IMG/VR virus record: IMGVR_UViG_3300000227_000003
Location: 1 to 49,221 of that record
Length of the DNA: 49,221 nucleotides
Origin: a virus
Direction: 5' to 3' (one strand)
Part shown: one piece after another, positions 1 to 7,701 of the stretch
How positions within the stretch are numbered: the stretch's first letter is position 1
Layout: the number at the start of each line of letters is the position of its first letter
Notes under the pieces: generated by a model
Database searches by the model: none
Told to the model about the DNA's origin: nothing
Seen by the model: only the letters and a program-made list of their open reading frames with translations
Translations under genes and position numbers: made by a program

Positions 1-540
1 TCATTTAGTATTTCATATAATCCTGAACTCACCAGTTTGGATTTAAGCATGTTTAGTAAATTGAGTGGGTATATTCAATTATTTTCCAATACTAAATTAG
101 GTAGTTTATTATTTCCTAGTGCCATAACAGCAACAAATGATATCACATATTTTTGGTGTTATAATAATCCTGAACTCACCAGTTTGGATTTAAGCATGTT
201 TAGTAAATTTAGAACAACAACATCTTATAGTGTTTTAATGCATAATAATGTTAATTTAACCGATATTTTATATCCAGAAGTAGAACCGTTATCAGGTAAG
301 CCGTGTATTGGTACATCAATAAATATAAGTAATTGTGCATTAAACGTACAAAGTGTTGATGGGTTATTTGCGGAATTGAAAAGGTATTATAGTATAATAA
401 CTCCATCGTATAACGTTTCAATTAACGTTAGTGGTGGAAATAATAGTGCACCGAGTTCACAGGGATTGGATGATATAAACACGTTATTGACGATATTTAG
501 TAACGCAGGTAAAACAATAACAATAACAAAAAATACTTAA
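1..540 (+). CDS. Leucine-rich-repeat-like tail/surface protein, C-terminal part (5' end outside window)
   Basis: The reading frame is open from base 1, so this is the last 179 codons of a longer gene. The protein carries two copies of a segment containing NPELTSLDLSMFSK, 49 residues apart, with the spaced leucines and asparagines of BspA-like or leucine-rich repeats. The corresponding DNA is a perfect 46-bp direct repeat. The C-terminal part has a stretch rich in N, S and G and ends in AGKTITITKNT. Such repeats usually mediate protein or glycan binding, and the position just upstream of fibre-like genes suggests an exposed virion protein, possibly an adhesin. That role is inferred from context. 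A TTG at 37 and an ATG at 49 are only internal codons. Confidence 0.7.
   Translation, partial: SFSISYNPELTSLDLSMFSKLSGYIQLFSNTKLGSLLFPSAITATNDITYFWCYNNPELTSLDLSMFSKFRTTTSYSVLMHNNVNLTDILYPEVEPLSGKPCIGTSINISNCALNVQSVDGLFAELKRYYSIITPSYNVSINVSGGNNSAPSSQGLDDINTLLTIFSNAGKTITITKNT
17..209 (+). repeat. 46-bp perfect direct repeat inside the LRR-like gene
   Basis: Bases 17-62 and 164-209 are identical over 46 bp, with an offset of 147 bp (49 codons, in frame). The sequence between the copies differs. Perfect DNA identity in otherwise diverged repeat units indicates recent duplication or gene conversion. Confidence 0.9.
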
Positions 541-554
541 AAAATAAATTGTTT

Positions 555-564
555 AGTATTTATA
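555..564 (+). promoter_or_regulatory. AGTATTTATA phage promoter-like motif
   Basis: Exact AGTATTTATA ending 13 bases before the ATG at 578. It is one of eleven gene-oriented copies in the window. Confidence 0.6.
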
Positions 565-577
565 TTAAAATAAAAAT

Positions 578-829
578 ATGGTAGATTATAAAAACAATAA
601 CAATAACAATAATCAATTAGATAATATTGACCCATATATATTAGTTGATGAGAAATCAAGTGATGAAATTTATGTTGGGGTGTCAATAACATTTAATGAT
701 AAAAGTAAAAATATTTGGAAGATAAAGAGGATAATAAAGTTAGGTAATATTTGGCATGTTCAATATCCCAATGGAAATCGTGATTATATATATTGTTGGA
801 ATGATAGATTATCATATATATATGATTAA
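578..829 (+). CDS. Hypothetical 83-residue protein with poly-Asn N-terminus
   Basis: I do not recognise a family. Residues 6-12 are a run of asparagines encoded by repeated AAT/AAC codons. The remainder is rich in W, Y and I and looks like a small beta-rich (SH3- or KOW-like) domain, with two GNIW/KNIW-type elements. The ATG at 578 is favoured because a promoter-like motif ends 13 bases upstream. A hairpin terminator follows the gene, so it is probably a single-gene transcription unit between two tail-fibre genes. Confidence 0.65.
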   Translation: MVDYKNNNNNNNQLDNIDPYILVDEKSSDEIYVGVSITFNDKSKNIWKIKRIIKLGNIWHVQYPNGNRDYIYCWNDRLSYIYD

Positions 830-853
830 AAAATGAAAAGTGATAAAAATATG

Positions 854-885
854 ATTGCGAGTAATTAAAATACCCGCAATTTTTA
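854..885 (+). terminator. Rho-independent terminator
   Basis: Bases 854-863 pair with 871-880 (10 bp with one A/C mismatch) around a 7-base A/T loop, followed by a T run. It ends the 578-829 unit, just before the next promoter-like motif. Confidence 0.7.
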
Positions 886-893
886 TATTAGTT

Positions 894-903
894 AGTATTT
901 ATA
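894..903 (+). promoter_or_regulatory. AGTATTTATA phage promoter-like motif
   Basis: Exact motif ending 15 bases before the GTG at 919. It heads the run of tail-fibre genes 919-5422. Confidence 0.65.
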
Positions 904-918
904 TATAAAAAAAATGTT

Positions 919-1851
919 GTGGCAAAATTTACAATAGATTTATTAAGAGGTGAGTTATATTTATTTAATACCGAAATTAGTGGGAGTACTGGAAGCAGTA
1001 ATGTTATATTATATTCAAATTCAAAACCTACTCCAAATACAATAGGGGGAATACCAGCAGGTACAATATTTGATAACAAGACCATGATTGAAATGTGGAA
1101 TATGTTATTATATCCAGTACAATATCCGACATTAACAATGCCTAATAATACATTTCAATTAATGGAATCTGGATTACATGTAGTTGGAGAAATAATACCG
1201 ACATTGAATTTTATATCATCATTTAGTAGGGGTGTAATAAATCCATCATATGGCACATCTGGATATAGGAGTGGATTACCCAACAATTATCATTATAGTG
1301 GAAGTGGATTACCTGCAAATGTGGTATCATCCATGTTATCAAATAATCAAACAATTAGTAATTATGTAGTTTTATTAGGAGTTCAAACATGGGATAATTT
1401 TGTTAGTTATGATATGGGAGAGCAACCTAAAGATAGTAATGGAAATGATTATGATGTACCATTACCAGCAGGAACTACGTCAATGAAGACAGTAAGTATA
1501 ACAGGGGTGTATCAATATTATGCAACTACGTCAAATATAACAACATTAACAATGCAGCCATTATCAATAATGGATGCTGAATATGTTGAAATTGATATGG
1601 TTGGTGAAAGCGGTGGGAATAAACAAAGATTTGAATTACCAATAATGTGGTCACCGATAACAGGAATTAAATTTTATAATACAATAAGTAATACGTGGGA
1701 TTGGATTGGTGGTAGTAAATCAAATAGTTTAGCAACATTTACAATAACTGATAACATTAGAAATATTAACGGTATTGATGTTTCATATAAATTATGGACA
1801 CATAATGGAAGTACAATTGGAAGTAGAAAATTAAGATTATATACAACATAA
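919..1851 (+). CDS. Tail-fibre-like structural protein
   Basis: 310 residues starting at GTG (GTGGCAAAA); the ATG at 914 is out of frame. From about residue 35 to the C-terminus the protein is clearly related to residues 105-373 of the next gene: both have GGI..GTIF, LLYP, ESGLH, YGTSGYRSGLPN, GEQPK, GNDYDV, W.WIGGSK and THNGS.IG.R. The repeated beta-strand pattern rich in G, N, T and S fits a trimeric fibre or receptor-binding domain. Its short N-terminus differs from its neighbour but matches the truncated copy at 5435. A structural role is inferred from family resemblance and position; no enzymatic motif is visible. Confidence 0.65.
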   Translation: MAKFTIDLLRGELYLFNTEISGSTGSSNVILYSNSKPTPNTIGGIPAGTIFDNKTMIEMWNMLLYPVQYPTLTMPNNTFQLMESGLHVVGEIIPTLNFISSFSRGVINPSYGTSGYRSGLPNNYHYSGSGLPANVVSSMLSNNQTISNYVVLLGVQTWDNFVSYDMGEQPKDSNGNDYDVPLPAGTTSMKTVSITGVYQYYATTSNITTLTMQPLSIMDAEYVEIDMVGESGGNKQRFELPIMWSPITGIKFYNTISNTWDWIGGSKSNSLATFTITDNIRNINGIDVSYKLWTHNGSTIGSRKLRLYTT

Positions 1852-1863
1852 GATTAAAATAAT

Positions 1864-2985
1864 ATGGGAAGAATAAGAGGTATTGCAAATTTTAATGCGA
1901 ATTTTGAACCACAAATTGCATCACCATTAGATGCAAGGTCAATTGTTGAGTATAAATCGGATTTGATTTTAGAAAGTACGTGGCAAGCAAACGATGGTAT
2001 TGTATATGCATATAAAGGGATGATAGTATCGGTAGTTGATGATACTACAGGTAATAATGGGTTGTATATATTAAATGATGACGATTATACAATTGAAAGT
2101 AATTGGAATAAAATTAGTGGTGGATATAGTGGTGCAACCAATACTAAAAAATATACAAATCTAACACCAACAGAAATTGAAATTGGTGGTATTAAAATTG
2201 GGACAATTTTTAGTGGATTAACAATTAATGAAGTTTTTGACATGTTGTTTTATCCGGAATTATATCCAGAATTAACAAATCCATATTCTACGTTTGTTTT
2301 GAATGAGAGTGGATTGCATGAAATTAATTCAATTATTACGTTAAATTTTACATTAACATTTAATAGGGGTAGTATAATTCCAGAATATGGAACATCTGGA
2401 TATAGAAGTGGATTGCCAAATTTGTATGAATATAATGGAACAGGTTTAATAGATACACCAAGCAATAGTTTAATCGATATTAAATCAATTCCGAATTATG
2501 TTGTATTATCTGGAACACAAACATGGGAAGGTAGGGTTAGATATGATGAGGGAGAACAACCAAAGACAAATAAAGGTAATGACTATGATGTTAAATTACC
2601 TTCTGGACATACTAATTGGATTTCTAATAGTATAATAGGTGTTTATCCATATTTTGGTACATCGGTGAATATTACAACACAAACTAAACAACCATTAGCA
2701 TTACATAATGCTAATTATTGGCAAATTGATATGGTTGCAGAAAGTGGAAGTAATAAACAAATAGCATGGTTTCCACAATCATTTAATGCGATAACTGGAA
2801 TTCAATTTTTTAATACTGTTAGTAATTCATGGGAATGGATAGGTGGTAGTAAATTAAATAGTTTATTATCATTTACAGTAACAACTACACAAATTAATAT
2901 AAATGGTTTGAATGTTGATTATAATATATATACACATAATGGTTCGTTAATTGGAGCAAGACAATTAAGATTTTATAGTGTTTAA
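1864..2985 (+). CDS. Tail-fibre-like structural protein with SPLDAR N-terminal domain
   Basis: 373 residues, starting 12 bases after the previous stop. Residues 1-90 form a module shared with the next gene (FNANFEP, ASPLDAR, YKGM.VSVVDD, NNGLYIL). In related phages this module starts structural proteins and probably attaches them to the tail. Residues 105-373 are homologous to the protein at 919, so this is an anchoring head plus a shared distal domain. The pattern looks like domain shuffling between paralogues. No chaperone or enzymatic motif is visible. Confidence 0.65.
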   Translation: MGRIRGIANFNANFEPQIASPLDARSIVEYKSDLILESTWQANDGIVYAYKGMIVSVVDDTTGNNGLYILNDDDYTIESNWNKISGGYSGATNTKKYTNLTPTEIEIGGIKIGTIFSGLTINEVFDMLFYPELYPELTNPYSTFVLNESGLHEINSIITLNFTLTFNRGSIIPEYGTSGYRSGLPNLYEYNGTGLIDTPSNSLIDIKSIPNYVVLSGTQTWEGRVRYDEGEQPKTNKGNDYDVKLPSGHTNWISNSIIGVYPYFGTSVNITTQTKQPLALHNANYWQIDMVAESGSNKQIAWFPQSFNAITGIQFFNTVSNSWEWIGGSKLNSLLSFTVTTTQININGLNVDYNIYTHNGSLIGARQLRFYSV

Positions 2986-2998
2986 ATAATATTTTAAT

Positions 2999-4690
2999 AT
3001 GGGAAGAGTATTTGGCAATGCTATATTTTCATCGAATTTTGAGCCTAGAATTGCAAGTCCATTAGATGCAAGAATGTTAGTAAATGAATATTCTGATTTA
3101 ATGAATATAAACACATGGAATTCTGGCGATGGTAATTCTTATGTATATGCGGGTATGTTGGTTGTTGTTGTTAATGATGCTGATGTTAATAAAAATGGAC
3201 TATATTTATTACTCAATTCCAATTATACCATACCATCAAATTGGATGAAATTAGGTTCTGGTGAAAATATCATTGGTGCTGTTGATAATATATATGATTT
3301 AATTAATATAAACGCAAATGAAGGTCAATTATATTGGGTGAAAAATGTGAATACCATATATAGGTATTATACTAATTATAGTGATTTATATTTTCAATCT
3401 GATGGATTATTAGTAATTGAATCAATAAATCCGAATGGATTGTGGATAGGTGTATCTGGCAAGTATTCATATTATCATAATAATATAAAACGTGTTGATT
3501 TAATGGAATTTAGATTTAGAAAATCACACGAATACCCAATAAATTTGTTAGGTAGTATATTATATGGTAAATACCCAGAAATTTTTTATGATAATAGCAC
3601 ATATATTGAATATGGGAAATTTTTATTTTGGGAATTTATTATTGAGGATGATATAACAAAAAATATTATAAAAAAATTTGAAAATTTGAGATTTTTTACA
3701 ATTACGGATATTGAAAATTTCATAAATAATAATGTTATTAGTAATGATGGTGGTCGCATTAGCAATAGTTTACAAATTAATGTATATTTAAGACAGATAA
3801 CAATTAAGGAATCTTTAAATAATTTAGTATCATATAATTCCTTTATATCAGAATTGAAGGGTAGACATAATTTACAATCAAGTGTTATTAAATATTTGGA
3901 TGGATCGATTAGAAATCCATATAATATAGTAAATTTTATATATACGAGGCATTTTAATGAAATACCACCTGCTAATGCTTCTAAAACAATATCATTTCCA
4001 ATAAATTATAAAAATTTTTATAATTTATTACCCATTAAATATGCTTTAGGAAAATTGTTAAAATTTAATAACAGTGTGACAGATAGATATATTTATGATA
4101 CTGTAAATAAAAATGTTATTTCATTGATTTCATTAGGTATTTCAAATTGGTATTTATATACATCTTTTGTTATATCGATTAATAAAAATAGAAATGGTTT
4201 ATTATATTACAATAATAATGAATTTAAATATAGTGATTATGTATATGCTAATTCATCAATTCGTATTTATGATTATGTTGATGATTTAAATAATCCAAGA
4301 TATCATTTTTTAATTGTTAAAGCAATAGGTGTTGATAGAATAATAATACCATATATAACAGAAATTAATAGTAATAATCCATTAAAATGTGGTTATATAT
4401 TTAATAATAACATGAAAGTATTGAAAATTGGTGCAAATATTAGTAATAATGAATCGAGTATTGAATATAATAGCAATAGAAGTTTTAGAATTAATGTTAT
4501 TGATATTATTCGAAAAATTTTTAGAACAAATAAATTAAATAAAAGACATAATGGTGTTTTGAGATTTTTTGTATATGATGATTTATCTGGATTGTGTTCG
4601 CAATTTAGTGAAACATTTATGGTTAAAATTAATGTTTCAGGAGCACCAATTATTGTGTTATCAAATAGATTGATAAGAAATGATAAATGA
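2999..4690 (+). CDS. Tail-fibre-like structural protein, long paralogue
   Basis: 563 residues. The N-terminal 90 residues repeat the SPLDAR module of the gene at 1864 (SSNFEPRIASPLDAR, AGMLVVVVND, NGLYLL). Residues 95-155 form a second module with LYWVKN, YRYY and a GLWIGVSGKYSYY motif that recurs in the gene at 4826. From about residue 160 the sequence is unlike its neighbours, very rich in N, I and Y, and I cannot assign it. The variable distal part on a conserved attachment head fits a receptor-binding protein. It ends with TGA and is followed by a structured spacer and terminator. Confidence 0.6.
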   Translation: MGRVFGNAIFSSNFEPRIASPLDARMLVNEYSDLMNINTWNSGDGNSYVYAGMLVVVVNDADVNKNGLYLLLNSNYTIPSNWMKLGSGENIIGAVDNIYDLININANEGQLYWVKNVNTIYRYYTNYSDLYFQSDGLLVIESINPNGLWIGVSGKYSYYHNNIKRVDLMEFRFRKSHEYPINLLGSILYGKYPEIFYDNSTYIEYGKFLFWEFIIEDDITKNIIKKFENLRFFTITDIENFINNNVISNDGGRISNSLQINVYLRQITIKESLNNLVSYNSFISELKGRHNLQSSVIKYLDGSIRNPYNIVNFIYTRHFNEIPPANASKTISFPINYKNFYNLLPIKYALGKLLKFNNSVTDRYIYDTVNKNVISLISLGISNWYLYTSFVISINKNRNGLLYYNNNEFKYSDYVYANSSIRIYDYVDDLNNPRYHFLIVKAIGVDRIIIPYITEINSNNPLKCGYIFNNNMKVLKIGANISNNESSIEYNSNRSFRINVIDIIRKIFRTNKLNKRHNGVLRFFVYDDLSGLCSQFSETFMVKINVSGAPIIVLSNRLIRNDK

Positions 4691-4711
4691 TATTAAAGGC
4701 CATATAATTGT

Positions 4712-4756
4712 AATCAATGGCTGCTTGATTGAATGAAAATTTTAATCACATTCAAT
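4712..4756 (+). other. Overlapping, mutually exclusive hairpins in the intergenic spacer
   Basis: Bases 4712-4717 can pair with 4725-4730 (AATCAA/TTGATT). Bases 4728-4735 can pair with 4749-4756 (ATTGAATG/CATTCAAT). The two stems share bases 4728-4730, so they compete. Together with the terminator that follows, the 135-base spacer is unusually structured for this genome. Confidence 0.4.
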
Positions 4757-4762
4757 GTTGGT

Positions 4763-4797
4763 GGGAGAATAATTGTAATAATCTCCTAATTTTTTTT
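4763..4797 (+). terminator. Rho-independent terminator
   Basis: A 6-bp stem (4763-4768 with 4782-4787, one G-T pair) is followed by a run of eight T. It lies after the fibre gene ending at 4690 and before the ATG at 4826. Confidence 0.55.
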
Positions 4798-4825
4798 AAA
4801 AATGTATATTTAAAAATATTTCGAT

Positions 4826-5422
4826 ATGGGTGATAAATATATTAATAAATATAATGCTATTAAAAGAATTGAAACACTATATGACTTAAATCAATATAGA
4901 GGTGTTTATGAGAATTCTTTAATTTATTTAGTTGAATTACAAACATTATATGTATATTATAATAATAGTGATGCCATTATTGATAATTTTACTGTATTAG
5001 AAACAGCAAATGGTGGTAATTCCAGATGGATAGGTATTTCTGGTCGTTATAATTATTATTCAAATCAATCAGAGTCAAGATTATCATATACACCGTCAAT
5101 TATTTCTAGTAATAATGTAAATACTGTTGTATTTGATAGTAATATATATTCTAGAGTTGGATATGTGGTTACAGTATATGGTGTAGTTACTGTAAAAACA
5201 ACAACATCTGGTTATGCAAGTATTCTAATTACATTACCAATAGTTGCAAATTTTAGTGTTTACACTGATTTAATTGGATATGGTGTTAGTGTTTCAAATA
5301 ATAAAAATAGTACGTTAACAATAAATGCAGATGTGATGAATATGTGTGCAAATTTTAATTTAATTGGTGATGGAACTAATAATTATCAATTTAATTATTC
5401 ATTTCAGTATTTATTAGAATAG
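4826..5422 (+). CDS. Small tail-fibre/receptor-binding-like protein
   Basis: 198 residues. Residues 15-80 repeat the second module of the 2999 gene: an IYLVELQTLYVYY-type segment, an SRWIGISGRYNYY motif, and a FTVLETANGG segment resembling its LLVIESINPNG. The C-terminal 110 residues are beta-rich with regular V, T, S and Y spacing, as in a compact fibre tip or jelly-roll domain. No promoter-like motif lies directly upstream; the spacer contains a terminator, so a promoter I cannot recognise or readthrough must be used. The structural role is inferred from the shared module. Confidence 0.55.
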   Translation: MGDKYINKYNAIKRIETLYDLNQYRGVYENSLIYLVELQTLYVYYNNSDAIIDNFTVLETANGGNSRWIGISGRYNYYSNQSESRLSYTPSIISSNNVNTVVFDSNIYSRVGYVVTVYGVVTVKTTTSGYASILITLPIVANFSVYTDLIGYGVSVSNNKNSTLTINADVMNMCANFNLIGDGTNNYQFNYSFQYLLE

Positions 5423-5434
5423 AAAATATTTAAT

Positions 5435-5578
5435 ATGGGTGTGTTTACAATTGTTTTATTAACAGGTGGTTTATATTTATTTAATAATGCTAATTTCACA
5501 TCTGGTGGTACTACAATTGTTAGTGGGTCAACATATCCACAAGTTGGCGGTAATTCTAAAATAACGTTGCTTCATTGA
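5435..5578 (+). pseudogene. Truncated tail-fibre gene, N-terminal 42 codons
   Basis: The ATG at 5435 opens a 47-codon frame whose start (FTIVLLTGGLYLFN) matches the start of the protein at 919 (FTIDLLRGELYLFN). At codon 43, base 5561, the sequence changes to an ATAACGTTGC palindromic element, and the frame stops five codons later. No continuation resembling residues 43-310 of the paralogue is found downstream. The simplest reading is a fibre gene broken by insertion or rearrangement at about 5560. Confidence 0.6.
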
Positions 5579-5752
5579 AAGGACTGCAAAACTGACGACA
5601 TTTTTAATTAAATTCGAGAGATGAATTTAAAGGATAAAAAGCTGTAAATTAAAGGTCTATGCTTTTAAAAACTTTGTGCTAAACGAACAAGTAAGTGTTA
5701 ATAATCCGCTAATACACATACACGCAAAATGTTATATGCAATGCTACGTTAT
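5561..5752. repeat. Imperfect inverted repeat, 192 bp overall
   Basis: The arms at 5561-5577 and 5739-5752 match as ATAACGT-n-GC-(TT)C/A-ATTG. The interior (about 160 bases) holds no credible ORF and looks less A+T-rich than its surroundings. Confidence 0.5.
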
Positions 5753-5785
5753 CGCTTCATATTAAGTTTCGTGGTTAATATCTTT

Positions 5786-6493
5786 TTATTTTATTACCCA
5801 ACTCCACTCTTTTCTTAAAAAAACAATAGCATCAACACTTGGCTTTTCAACGTAAATCTTCCACACATCATCAATATTCTTATAATAATCTATGTATTTT
5901 AATGCTTTGGATTTACCTGTTGTGCTAACTGTTGAAATATGACTATTATACAAATCGAAACTAATAATAGAATACTTGTTTGGTGAAATATCATCTAATG
6001 TTAATGAGTTATTATTTATAGCTTTTTGTAGTTGTTTTTTTACAGCATCATACTTAAAGTCATTTATTGTTCCTTTATTCATCTTGTTTTTGTTCCAAAA
6101 AACTTCACCGTCATCTGTTAAATTTTTACTTGGCTTTATTCTACCATAAACACTATCAAAATAATCATATATCGCTTTTGCTAAACCAACACCTTTTTTA
6201 CTGACAACCAATTTACTTGTCATCAATTGTGAATAAGTATCATCATTATTTTTCTCAAATTCTGACATAGCAACAGGATTTAAATTCCTTGAATCTGCTA
6301 ATCTAATTTCAATTTTTATAGGTCTGTTAGGTAAATTATTATCAATTAATTGATATTTCACATTATCTTTACCATAAAAAAATATTCTATCTTTATCATC
6401 TTTGAAAAATTTTGTATTAGAATTTTTTCATATTTGTTGTTGTTCATTTAAATATTCACGTATAGTTGTTGCTATAAATTTCTTTAGTTTCAT
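5786..6493 (-). pseudogene. Cassette gene with capsid-targeting-like leader and GNAT-like region, interrupted by TGA
   Basis: On the minus strand an ATG at 6493 opens MKLKKFIATTIREYLNEQQQ. A TGA follows at 6430-6428 (codon 22), and the same frame then stays open to 5786 (236 codons in all). A GTG at 6361 could start a shorter 191-residue product. TGA most easily replaces TGG (Trp); TGA serves as a normal stop elsewhere in the window, so recoding is unlikely. The middle (SKKGVGLAKAIYDYF...KPSKNLT.DG..FW) resembles GNAT-like acetyltransferase domains found in phage proteins. The leader contains IRE and LNE, which fit the (L/I)xE sites cut by T4-type prohead proteases. A GGAG lies shortly before the ATG, unlike the A-rich leaders of its neighbours. 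Function is not certain. Confidence 0.5.
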
Positions 6494-6611
6494 ATCTTTC
6501 TCCATATATTTTACTTTATATAAAAATATTAAAATTTTAAATTTCCTTTCACAAAAATAAAACAAAAAGGTTTAGTTCTTTGTATTAACATTTTTGCTAT
6601 AAATCCGCACA

Positions 6612-6731
6612 GCATATAACAAGGTGTATATGTAATGTGGGGTTTGTTTGTTTATTATACGTTATTTCTTTTAATTTTTTTCATTGGCTAAGTGAAAGTT
6701 GGTGCTTCAAATCTCACACTACATATACACC
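6612..6731. repeat. 17-bp inverted repeat with 75-base loop; surrounding gene-free stretch
   Basis: Bases 6623-6639 (GGTGTATATGTAATGTG) pair with 6715-6731 with one mismatch. This is the main content of the 340-base stretch 6494-6833, which has no credible gene. The rest of that stretch holds a partial host-type -7 element on the minus strand (6552-6559, TATTTTTG, without a matching -33 element) and the promoter-like motif at 6795. Confidence 0.55.
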
Positions 6732-6794
6732 CGACCAATAAAAAAGACGGTATGGGAAGATTTTATTTTTGATTTGAAAAAAATATTGGTTTAT

Positions 6795-6804
6795 AGTATT
6801 TATA
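6795..6804 (+). promoter_or_regulatory. AGTATTTATA phage promoter-like motif
   Basis: Exact motif ending 29 bases before the ATG at 6834. It heads the two-gene unit 6834-7651. Confidence 0.6.
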
Positions 6805-6833
6805 ATAAATATGATGATATTGATATAAAATAA

Positions 6834-7235
6834 ATGAATAATATGAATGATTTAATTAAAATAATATTTGGTGATTATAATTGGTTTGATTTATTTGGGT
6901 ATTTATGGTTTTTTTTTATTGGGTATTTAATTTACGGTTTGACTGAAGTAAAAACACGTGATGTTGCCAGTAAAAATACACCCGAAAAATTTTCGTGGAA
7001 ATTTTGGTTTTATGATAATTGGCGAAGATATTTAACAACAATACTTTGTACCTATGTTTTTTTTAGATTTTATACTGAAATAAATGGACGTGAATTTACT
7101 AATTTAGATGCTGTTTTATTAGGATTAGTTGGAGATGGTGTTGCTGCAAAAATTAAAGAAAATGTTAATTTTTTTGGTGCTAAACAAAGACAACAGTTAA
7201 CAGAGAAAATAAAAAAAGAATTGGGAGAGGAATGA
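6834..7235 (+). CDS. Small membrane protein (holin-like topology)
   Basis: 133 residues. A hydrophobic segment at about residues 15-36 (WFDLFGYLWFFFIGYLIYG) and a second at about 63-78 (around TTILCTYVFFRF) look like transmembrane helices. A weaker hydrophobic stretch lies near residues 90-103, and the C-terminus is charged and lysine-rich. The size and topology are compatible with a holin or another phage membrane protein, but no family motif settles it and no endolysin gene is adjacent. The stop overlaps the start of the next gene by four bases (ATGA), so the two are translationally coupled. Confidence 0.55.
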   Translation: MNNMNDLIKIIFGDYNWFDLFGYLWFFFIGYLIYGLTEVKTRDVASKNTPEKFSWKFWFYDNWRRYLTTILCTYVFFRFYTEINGREFTNLDAVLLGLVGDGVAAKIKENVNFFGAKQRQQLTEKIKKELGEE

Positions 7236-7651
7236 AAATGAATTATTCAATAAATAAAATTGATGAATTTTATATAAAAAAAGGCAGTACGCTTCCTGAA
7301 TTAAAATATCCATTATTTCAAAGAGTTTTGGAAAAATTTGGTATTACTGACGATATGCTTGATAATGTAGCGGTTACATTTTCAATGATTGATGCAGATA
7401 ATGGTGTATTTAGAATTGCAAATGTTCCTGCATATTTGTTAATTAATAATAATATTAGTGAAAATCCAAGTGTTGAAAAATATTGCTTAGTATATAGATT
7501 CACACAACATCAGACATCAAAAACTGGTAGATATTTAGGTGAATTTGTAATTGATTTTTTGGGTAGTAATTGTGGTAAATTAAAATTACCAGTAAATGAT
7601 TTTATTAATATTACAATAATAGATTCAATAACAAATACCACAATAGTTTAA
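7232..7651 (+). CDS. BppU-like baseplate/fibre-associated protein
   Basis: 139 residues, start overlapping the stop of the previous gene (ATGA). The order of elements resembles the N-terminal domain of siphophage BppU-type baseplate proteins: an early FYIKKGSTLPEL, then VAVTFSMIDADNG, then YRFTQHQTSKTGRYLGEF, and a final hydrophobic strand. These are small beta-sandwiches that attach fibres. The resemblance is by pattern only. A host-type promoter begins right at the end of this gene. Confidence 0.45.
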   Translation: MKMNYSINKIDEFYIKKGSTLPELKYPLFQRVLEKFGITDDMLDNVAVTFSMIDADNGVFRIANVPAYLLINNNISENPSVEKYCLVYRFTQHQTSKTGRYLGEFVIDFLGSNCGKLKLPVNDFINITIIDSITNTTIV

Positions 7652-7682
7652 TTGACAAATTAAATTATTTTTATTAGTTTTG
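7652..7682 (+). promoter_or_regulatory. Bacteroidota-type promoter for the helicase/polymerase operon
   Basis: TTG at 7652-7654, 20-base spacer, TAGTTTTG at 7675-7682. This fits the Bacteroidota primary sigma consensus (TTTG/TTG at -33, TAnnTTTG at -7). The -7 box ends 19 bases before the ATG at 7702. It drives 7702-14415. Confidence 0.7.
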
Positions 7683-7701
7683 CGTGATTAATATTCTTAT
7701 C

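Larger units (their letters stand above)
5561..6735. mobile_element. Cassette-like insertion with palindromic flanks
   Basis: The region starts exactly where the tail-fibre frame is broken. Left palindrome: 5561-5577 (ATAACGTTGCTTCATTG) is an imperfect inverted copy of 5739-5752 (CAATGCTACGTTAT). Right hairpin: 6623-6639 pairs with 6715-6731. The segment GCATATAACA at 6612-6621, followed by a GTGTATATGTAAT-type stretch, is an inverted copy of 5711-5739, so the minus-strand gene between them has inverted flanks. ACGTTAT also occurs at 6659. No transposase or integrase is encoded, so this would be a passive cassette or MITE-like element. Integron attC sites are an alternative, but the RYYYAAC/GTTRRRY cores do not match well. 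The exact right end is uncertain. Confidence 0.4.

Noticed and set aside
4691-4825. tRNA gene in the structured spacer
   Set aside because: No cloverleaf with a TTC arm or acceptor stem can be formed; only separate small hairpins are visible. I found no tRNA elsewhere in the window either.
5561-5752. Integron attC site
   Set aside because: The outer arms form a palindrome, but the conserved RYYYAAC and GTTRRRY cores are not matched well enough, and no integrase is present.
6428-6430. TGA recoded as tryptophan (genetic code 4)
   Set aside because: TGA serves as the natural stop of several intact genes (4690, 7235, 37973, 44282). One in-frame TGA in a cassette gene is better explained as a nonsense mutation or error.
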